Source: Deltaproteobacteria bacterium (lineage in GTDB: Bacteria > JADJOY01). From it: a stretch of DNA of 24,993 nucleotides. Positions 17,004 through 24,993 of the stretch are shown here, piece after piece. A model generated the notes under the pieces. The model was not told the DNA's origin. It made no database searches and saw only the letters and a program-made list of their open reading frames with translations. A program made the position numbers and the translations under genes. The stretch spans positions 1 through 24,993 of the forward strand of contig JADJOY010000062.1 of the NCBI GenBank assembly GCA_016713535.1, in the 5' to 3' direction. Every line of letters begins with the position of its first letter. Within the stretch, counting starts at the first letter, position 1.

Positions 17004-18589
17004 GCGGCCGCGCGTGCGTGCTGCTCGGGGCGGCGCTGCTCGTGGCGTCGTGCGCCGCCGAGGACGGCGAGCCACGCGCGATCCCGCGCTGGCTCTTCGC
17101 CCCGCGCGAGATCTGGGCGCTCGTCTCGCCACCGTCCGGCGACGCGCCCTCGCCGGCTCGCCCCGGCGGTCAGCTCGAGCGCTTCGCGGCCGTCGATTTC
17201 GCCAAGCCGGTGCGCGCCGTCGCGCCTCAGCAGCACCCGTTCATGGCGGCGAACCCCGGCAGCAACATGCACGACGACGCCTCGATGACCGACACCTACG
17301 CGGCGCCCGGACCGTTCGGCGTGAGTCCCGAGGTGCGCTCTCGTTCGCGGGGCTTCGGCGGCTACGGCACCGTGACGTTCGATCGCGCGCGACGGATGGT
17401 CGGCGTGTACGGCAACGGGCGCGGCTTCGAGCTCCAGCTCCTCGATCCGTTCACGTTGCGCAAGCTCGCGGGGTTCGCGCTGCCGCCGCGCCCGTGGTCC
17501 TTTCCGCTCGAGGGCGTGGCGCCCTGGAAGTACATCGGCGCCGGCATGTACTTCTATCTCGACGACCGGGATCGCGCGGTGGTGCCGACCACCGAGAACA
17601 CCATCGAGGTGCTGCAGGTGCCCGCCGATCCGGCACGCGGATTCACGCGGGTGCGCAGCTACGACCTGAGCGACGTGGTGGTCGAGCAGCCGTGGCCGAA
17701 GCGCGACAGCGTGGCGTTCGTGCTCCCCGAGTGGAGCGGGCGGCGCTACTGGTACGCCACCACGCTCGGCCGGATCGGCACCGTGGAGGTCGAGACCGGC
17801 CACGTCGAGAGCGTCCGCTTCGGTGACGAGATCGTCGAGAACTCGTTCGCGGTCGGCGAGGACGGCATCTTCGTCGCCACCGATCGCGCGCTCTACCGCC
17901 TGAGCGCGGACGCGGCGGGGGCGGTCGTCACCGACTGGCGGTCGGAGTACGACCGCGGTCCCGCCGCCAAGGCCGGCATGATCACCCGCGGCACCGGCAC
18001 CTCGGTGTCGCTGGTGGGCGGGCGCGACGGGCTGGTGGTCCTCACCGACAACGCCGAGCCGCGCATCCACGTCCTGTTCGTGCGCCGCGCCGACGGCGCG
18101 CTCGCGTGCAGCGAGCCGCTGTTCGCCGAGGGACGGAGCGCCACCGACATCAGCGCCGTCGAATACGAGCACGCGGACGAGACGGCGTGTCCGCCGGGCG
18201 CTACACCGCGATCGTCGAGAACAACTGGGGACACCACGCGTTCCCCGTCGCGCACCCCGAGCCCGGGCTCACGAGGGTGGACGCCGTTCGCCAGCCCGAC
18301 GGCACCTTCCGCTGCGAGTCCGTGTGGACCAACCCGGTTCGAGGCGTCAACGTCGCCAAGGCGTCGCTCGGCGCGGGGCTCTTCTACACGTACTTCCGCG
18401 GGCCCGACGACGACCCCGTGACCCAGTGGTACCTGTCGGCGATCGACCTCACCACCGGCCGCGACGTGTACCGGATCCGCGTCGGCGCCGGTCAGGGCTT
18501 CAACAACTGGGCCGGCTCGCTCTTCCTCCACCCCGACGGCGCGCTCTACTCGACCACCATCTTCGGCCTCGTGATGGTGCGCGACGGCG

Positions 18590-18769
18590 GCGGGGGACGG
18601 ATCCCCCCGCGCTACGAAGACCATCGTAGCGACGGGGGTTCCATCCCCCGTCGCCGGGCCCACGCCGCTTCCGTGAGCGACCCAGCTCGAACGACTCACG
18701 GCCTCGGAGTCCGGCCCTCCGAGGTCCGTGACGCGCTGCCGTTTCGGAGGGACCGCCTCGCGGCGGTCC
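18590..18769. repeat. Cluster of consecutive hairpins between convergent genes
   Basis: Six inverted repeats lie end to end. They are GCGGGGG/CCCCCGC (18590-18610), CGCTACGA/TCGTAGCG (18610-18631, loop AGACCA), GCGACGGGGG/CCCCCGTCGC (18629-18654, loop TTCCAT), CCGTGAG/CTCACGG (18671-18701), CCTCGGAG/CTCCGAGG (18702-18724) and GGACCGCC/GGCGGTCC (18750-18769, loop TCGC). All arms pair perfectly. The position, between a plus-strand gene end and a minus-strand gene end, suits a bidirectional terminator region, but no T-tracts follow. Confidence 0.7.
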
Positions 18770-18799
18770 GCAGCCGTTGCGGCACCGGCTCTTCGCCGC

Positions 18800-21196
<2,397 letters not shown>

Positions 21197-21274
21197 AAAC
21201 ACGCCGTCGCAACATACTCCGTGCGCGCGAAGCCGAGTCAAGCGCGAATCTCCCGTTCAGCCCCCGCCCACCTC

Positions 21275-22474
21275 GTGCCTGCCACGCCGTCGCCGAGACG
21301 TCTACGGACGGCGCTGGCGTGCCTCGCGGTGGTGGTGGCCGCGCCGCTCTCGCTCGAGGTCGGCCTCCGCCTCGAGGCCGCACTCGAGGACGCCGAGATC
21401 GATCGTGGGCTGAACGCGATGCGGCGTCGCCCGCCGCCTCCCAAGGGGGCTGTGGTCAGCCTCGCCGACATCGTCCAGATGACCGCCAACCCGCGCCTCG
21501 TCTACGAGCTGATCCCCGGGCTGGACGTGAAGTTCATCGCCCCGCTCACCACCAACTCGGCCGGCTTCCGTGGCGCGGAGATCGCCGGGGCGAAGGCTGC
21601 GCGGACGGTCCGCATCCTCGGGCTCGGCGACTCGGTGATGTTCGGCTGGGCGGTCCGCGACGGCGAGGACTTCGTGAGCGCCCTGGCCCGGGAGCTCGCG
21701 CGTCGCCACCCGGAGGTCGCCTGGGAGGGGATCAACACCGCAGTGCCCGGCTACAACGCGGTCATGGAGGTCGAGACCCTCGTCGCCAAGGGCCTGCGCT
21801 TCGATCCCGACCTGGTGCTGCTCAACCTGGTCGGGAACGACATGGACTTGCCCAACTTCATCCGCCGTCGCGCCGAGCCGCTCTCTCTCGCCAAGTCGTT
21901 CCTCGCCGAGCGCATCGGCGCGATGCGGGCGGCGCGCGCGCGCGGCGCCGCGGCGGAGCGCCCCGACGGGATGGTCGCCGCGCCGTGGGTCGCGGGGGGC
22001 TTCGCGCGCAACCCCGGGGACGTGCCGCCCGAATACCGCGACATGGTCGGTCCCGAGGCGGTGAAGAAGGCGCTGGTCGAGCTGCGCGACGTGACGCGCG
22101 CGCGCGGGATCGCGTTGCTGTGGGTCGGGCACCCGGAGCTCGACGACGGCGCGCGGCGCCAGGCACGGCGGTGGCGGATCGAGACCGTGAGCACCCGGCG
22201 CACGCTGGAGCGCTACGCGCGCGAGCACGGCATCACGGAGGTCGCCGGGCCGCCGCTCTCGATCTCGAAGCGCGATCCGCATCCCACGCCGCTCGGACAC
22301 CGGCTGATCGCCGAAGCCATCGCGGACCGCATGGAGTCGAGCGGCCTGACGCAGGCGCTGATCGCCCGCGCGCTCGGCGCGAGCGAGCCCGCGGGTGGCG
22401 CGCCCTTGAGCGCCCGGGACGAGGATGACAAGGTCAGCGCCGCCGCGCCGGCGGCCCCCGCGAGCACTCCGTGA
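21275..22474 (+). CDS. SGNH/GDSL-family hydrolase, membrane-anchored
   Basis: The 399-residue product has one N-terminal hydrophobic segment (about 11-30, LRTALACLAVVVAAPLSLEV), so the catalytic domain is probably periplasmic. Block I is G-L-G-D-S-V-M-F-G (nucleophile Ser120), block III V-G-N-D (186-189) and block V D-P-H-P-T-P-L-G-H (D334, H336). These are the SGNH esterase/acetyl-hydrolase or acetyltransferase residues. I take the GTG at 21275 as start; another in-frame GTG at 21221 is possible, and no strong ribosome site decides. The stop overlaps the GTG of the MBOAT gene (GTGA), a pairing typical of polysaccharide O-acetylation systems (AlgI with AlgJ/AlgX-like proteins). It therefore probably handles acetyl groups on an exported glycan. 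Confidence 0.82.
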   Translation: MPATPSPRRLRTALACLAVVVAAPLSLEVGLRLEAALEDAEIDRGLNAMRRRPPPPKGAVVSLADIVQMTANPRLVYELIPGLDVKFIAPLTTNSAGFRGAEIAGAKAARTVRILGLGDSVMFGWAVRDGEDFVSALARELARRHPEVAWEGINTAVPGYNAVMEVETLVAKGLRFDPDLVLLNLVGNDMDLPNFIRRRAEPLSLAKSFLAERIGAMRAARARGAAAERPDGMVAAPWVAGGFARNPGDVPPEYRDMVGPEAVKKALVELRDVTRARGIALLWVGHPELDDGARRQARRWRIETVSTRRTLERYAREHGITEVAGPPLSISKRDPHPTPLGHRLIAEAIADRMESSGLTQALIARALGASEPAGGAPLSARDEDDKVSAAAPAAPASTP

Positions 22475-24132
22475 ACTACAACACGCTCACGTTCTGGATC
22501 TTCTTCACGGCGGTGCTGCTGCCGTACTGGTTTCTCTCCCACAAGCGCCAGAACGCGCTCCTGCTCGCCGCGAGCTACGGCTTCTACGGCGCGTGGGACT
22601 TCCGCTTCCTGTTCCTGATCCTTCTCTCGACGATGATCGACTACGTCGGCGGGCTCGGCGTGGCGGGCGTCACCGTGCCGCGGCGCAAGCAGGTGTGGCT
22701 CGCGCTCGCGCTGGTGGGCTCGGCGCTCGTGCTGTGCAGCCACGTCGACTACAAGGCGCTCTGGGAGGCGGCTCGCGGCCAGGAGTGGAGCGCGGCGTTG
22801 GCGGCGCTGCCGCGCAGGCTCGCCGACTTCGCGATCCCGCTCGGAGCCGCAGGCGCGGTGCTCGCGTACGGGCTCGTGCTGCCGTCGCTCTACCGAGCGC
22901 CGGAGGTCTCGCGGCGGCGGGCCTTCGTGTGGATCAGCTTGTCCGCCAACCTCGTGATCCTCGGCTTCTTCAAGTACTTCGACTTCTTCGACGCCAACCT
23001 GGCGCGGCTCCTCGGGGCGCTCGGGGTCGAGGTCTCGCCGATCACGCTCGGGCTGGTGCTCCCCGCCGGGATCAGCTTCTACACGTTCCAGGCGATGAGC
23101 TACACGATCGACATCTACCGCGGGCACGCCGAGCCCACCACCAGCTTCCGCGACTTCGCGCTCTTCGTGTGCTTCTTCCCGCACCTGGTGGCGGGCCCGA
23201 TCATGCGCGCCCACACCCTGCTGCCGCAGGTGCTGAAGCCGCGCAAGCTCGACCTCGCGGCGTGGCGCGAGGGCGCGGTGCTGATCGTGGTGGGGCTCGC
23301 GAAGAAGCTGGTGATCGCCGACAACATGGCGGCGATCGCCAATCGCGTGTTCGACCGCTTCGCCGAGGGCGGCGGCGCCACCGTGGGCGCGGCCGAGGCG
23401 CTGATCGGGCTCTACGCGTTCGCGTTCCAGATCTACGGCGACTTCTCGGGCTACTCGGCGATTGCCCGTGGCGTGTCCAAGTTCCTGGGCTACGAGCTGG
23501 TGGTGAACTTCGACCTGCCGTACCTGGCGCAGAGCCCGAGCGACTTCTGGAAGCGCTGGCACATCAGCCTGTCGAGCTGGCTGCGCGACTACCTCTACAT
23601 CCCGCTCGGCGGGAACCGCCACGGCGTCGCGAAGCAGTACCGCAACCTGTGGATCACGATGCTCCTCGGCGGTCTGTGGCACGGCGCCAACTGGACGTTC
23701 GTGGCGTGGGGCGCCTACCACGGAGCGCTGCTGGTGGTGTACCGGGTGCTCGGGATCGCGGACACGGTCGAGGGAACCGATCGCGGGGCGCGTGTGCGGC
23801 GCGCGCTGCGCATCGTGGTGATGTTCCACCTCACCTGCCTCGGCTGGCTGCTCTTCCGCGCCGATTCGCTGGCCACCGTGGGGCAGTTCCTGGGGCGGCT
23901 CGTGTCCGGGATCTCGGTGGTGTCGCTCGCGGATCTGCTGGCGCTGGCGTTCATGGCCTACCTCGCGGCGCCGCTCCTCGTGGCGGAGGCCGTCGCGGGC
24001 GGCGAGCGCCAGCCGGGCCGTGTGCTGGGGGCGCCGCTGTGGGTCAAGAGCGCGGCGTGCGCCTACCTGCTCGGGATGCTGCTGGTGTTCCACTCGCGCC
24101 AGAACGTCGGCTTCATCTACTTCCAGTTCTGA
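22471..24132 (+). CDS. AlgI/PatA-type MBOAT membrane O-acyltransferase
   Basis: This 553-residue polytopic inner-membrane protein passes acyl groups across the membrane to extracytoplasmic polysaccharides. Family motifs are F-F-K-Y-F-D-F-F (167-174), S-F-Y-T-F-Q-A-M-S-Y (202-211), P-H-L-V-A-G-P-I (237-244), the QIYGDFSGYS block (320-329), D-F-W-K-R-W-H-I-S-L-S-S-W-L-R-D (358-373, H364) and G-L-W-H-G-A-N-W (401-408, with the catalytic His404). Between the N-terminal block ending near 60 and F-F-K-Y-F there is about 90 residues, with two extra hydrophobic segments (75-90, 120-140). AlgI normally has a much shorter link there. It is coupled by GTGA to the SGNH hydrolase gene, whose product is the natural periplasmic partner. 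The gene is intact, and a repeat array starts directly after it. Confidence 0.93.
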   Translation: MNYNTLTFWIFFTAVLLPYWFLSHKRQNALLLAASYGFYGAWDFRFLFLILLSTMIDYVGGLGVAGVTVPRRKQVWLALALVGSALVLCSHVDYKALWEAARGQEWSAALAALPRRLADFAIPLGAAGAVLAYGLVLPSLYRAPEVSRRRAFVWISLSANLVILGFFKYFDFFDANLARLLGALGVEVSPITLGLVLPAGISFYTFQAMSYTIDIYRGHAEPTTSFRDFALFVCFFPHLVAGPIMRAHTLLPQVLKPRKLDLAAWREGAVLIVVGLAKKLVIADNMAAIANRVFDRFAEGGGATVGAAEALIGLYAFAFQIYGDFSGYSAIARGVSKFLGYELVVNFDLPYLAQSPSDFWKRWHISLSSWLRDYLYIPLGGNRHGVAKQYRNLWITMLLGGLWHGANWTFVAWGAYHGALLVVYRVLGIADTVEGTDRGARVRRALRIVVMFHLTCLGWLLFRADSLATVGQFLGRLVSGISVVSLADLLALAFMAYLAAPLLVAEAVAGGERQPGRVLGAPLWVKSAACAYLLGMLLVFHSRQNVGFIYFQF

Positions 24133-24135
24133 GCG

Positions 24136-24993
24136 GCGCGGTGTGGAGGTCCGCGCCTCCGGCGCGGCCGGCAGGGGAGGGGCCCGCGCTGCGTGCGCGG
24201 CGATACGACGAGCCTGATGCGCGGGGGGGCGCCCGGAGGGCTGACGCCCTCCCCTACACTCCCACCGGGTCGCCTCGGTGTGGAGGGCCGCGCTCCGTCG
24301 CGGCCGAGGAGGGGCACGCGCTGCGTGCCCGGCGATCCGGCGAGCCGGATGCGCCGCCGAGCGCGCGGATCGCCGTCGGTCGCGATCGATCGCTCCTGCG
24401 GGAGGGCTGACGCCCTCCCCTACACTCCCACCGGGTCGCCTCGGTGTGGAGGGCCGCGCTCCGTCGCGGCCGAGGAGGGGCACGCGCTGCGTGCCCGGCG
24501 ATCCGACGAGCGTGATGCGCCGCCGAGCGCGCGGATCGCCGTCGGTCGCGATCGATCGCTCCTGCGGGAGGGCTGACGCCCTCCCCTACACTCCCACCGG
24601 GTCGCCTCGGTGTGGAGGGCCGCGCTCCGTCGCGGCCGGGGAGGGGCACGCGCTGCGTGCCTGGCGATCCGACGAGCCGGATGCGCCGCCGAGCGCGCGG
24701 ATCGCCGTCGGTCGCGATCGATCGCTCCTGCGGGAGGGCTCACGCCGTGGCCGACACTCCCACCAGGTCGCGTCGGTGTGGAGGGCCGCGCTCCGTCGGG
24801 AGGGGCACGCGCTGCGTGCCCTGGCGATCCGACGAGCGTGATGCGCCGCCGAGCGCGCGGATCGCCGTCGGTCGCGATCGACTCGCTCCTGCGGGAGGGG
24901 CTGACGCCCTCCTACACTCCCACCGGGTCGCCTCGGTGTGGAGGGCCGCGCTCCGTCGCGGCCGGAGGGGGGCACGCGCTGCGTGCCTGGCGA
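24136..24993. repeat. Tandem array of 166-bp structured repeats, running off the window
   Basis: After a degenerate half unit (24136-24233), units start at 24234, 24400, 24566, 24732 and 24893. The spacing is 166, 166, 166 and about 161 bp. The last unit is cut by the window end. Each has hairpin A (GGGAGGGC-TGAC-GCCCTCCC), CTACAC then GGTGTGG, hairpin B (GGCCGCG-CTCCGT-CGCGGCC, 24286-24305), hairpin C (GGCACGC-GCT-GCGTGCC, 24313-24329), and in the first unit hairpin D (ATCCGGC-GA-GCCGGAT, 24335-24350). A GC-rich tail containing CGATCGATCG follows. Unit 4 has a damaged hairpin A right arm (GCCGTGGCC). Open frames across the array on both strands come from the lack of A/T and are not believable genes. 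Confidence 0.92.

Noticed and set aside
22213-24483. 756-codon minus-strand frame over the MBOAT gene and the array
   Set aside because: Antisense to a clear MBOAT gene and partly made of repeat units. No protein features.
24193-24975. Several 100-190-codon open frames inside the 166-bp array on both strands
   Set aside because: The repeat period is not a multiple of three and the peptides are Arg/Pro-rich translations of hairpins. There is no ribosome site or codon signature.

Overview
The window is very GC-rich bacterial DNA (about 70% by eye). It has an encoded-CCA tRNA-Arg(UCU) and GTGA/ATGA stop-start overlaps. The gene content is Gram-negative: an outer-membrane lipoprotein-sorting protein paired with a DUF1302-like barrel protein, a KorAB oxidoreductase, a DUF6986 aldolase-like protein, a PAPS-type sulfotransferase and lipoproteins with clear lipoboxes. 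This fits an uncultured delta-proteobacterial lineage (Myxococcota, Desulfobacterota or Binatota type). That placement is an inference from gene repertoire only.

Layout. 1-371 (+) is the end of a VOC/glyoxalase gene. 553-2989 (-) is a two-gene envelope operon: a LolA-like lipoprotein-sorting protein, then a DUF1302-like outer-membrane protein, with a good sigma70-type promoter and a perfect 12-bp palindrome upstream. 3292-6406 (+) is a deoxynucleoside kinase followed by panB-panC-panD (pantothenate/CoA supply). 6793-9752 (+) is korA-korB, followed by a strong terminator and a 127-bp tandem structured repeat array that runs into the stop codon of a convergent CPBP-family membrane protease gene (10273-10944, -). 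An O-methyltransferase gene (11119-12171, +) follows. Then come an alpha/beta-hydrolase lipoprotein (12184-14275, -) and the DUF6986 aldolase-like gene (14272-15731, -), coupled by a GTGA overlap. A sulfotransferase (15885-17003, +) is coupled by GTGA to a large lipoprotein of unknown function (17000-18831, +). A hairpin-rich segment separates these from a convergent hybrid histidine kinase (18800-21076, -) and tRNA-Arg (21120-21196, -). Last are an SGNH hydrolase and an AlgI-type MBOAT acyltransferase (21275-24132, +), overlapping by GTGA. A second structured repeat array, with a 166-bp period, runs off the window end.

Sequence quality matters here. Every gene in 1-6406 is broken by several single-base indels, including panB, panC and panD, although the translated pieces line up with full-length families. 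From 6.8 to 12.4 kb the genes are intact. Further on, lesions are scattered: 12461, about 14280, an amber codon at 16764, 18196, and four in the kinase. Several sit in G/C homopolymers. I read most of these as uncorrected assembly errors rather than real pseudogenes. Shredded genes are typed pseudogene; those with long intact reading frames are typed CDS.

The least explained feature is the pair of repeat arrays. They differ in period and sequence but share a modular plan: the same 8-bp-stem hairpin, a CTACAC...GTGTRG clamp, a second variable hairpin, and a GGCGAT-type linker. Each lies directly downstream of a gene pair. A separate cluster of six perfect or near-perfect hairpins fills 18590-18769. 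No CRISPR, integrase, transposase, phage or defence gene is visible.
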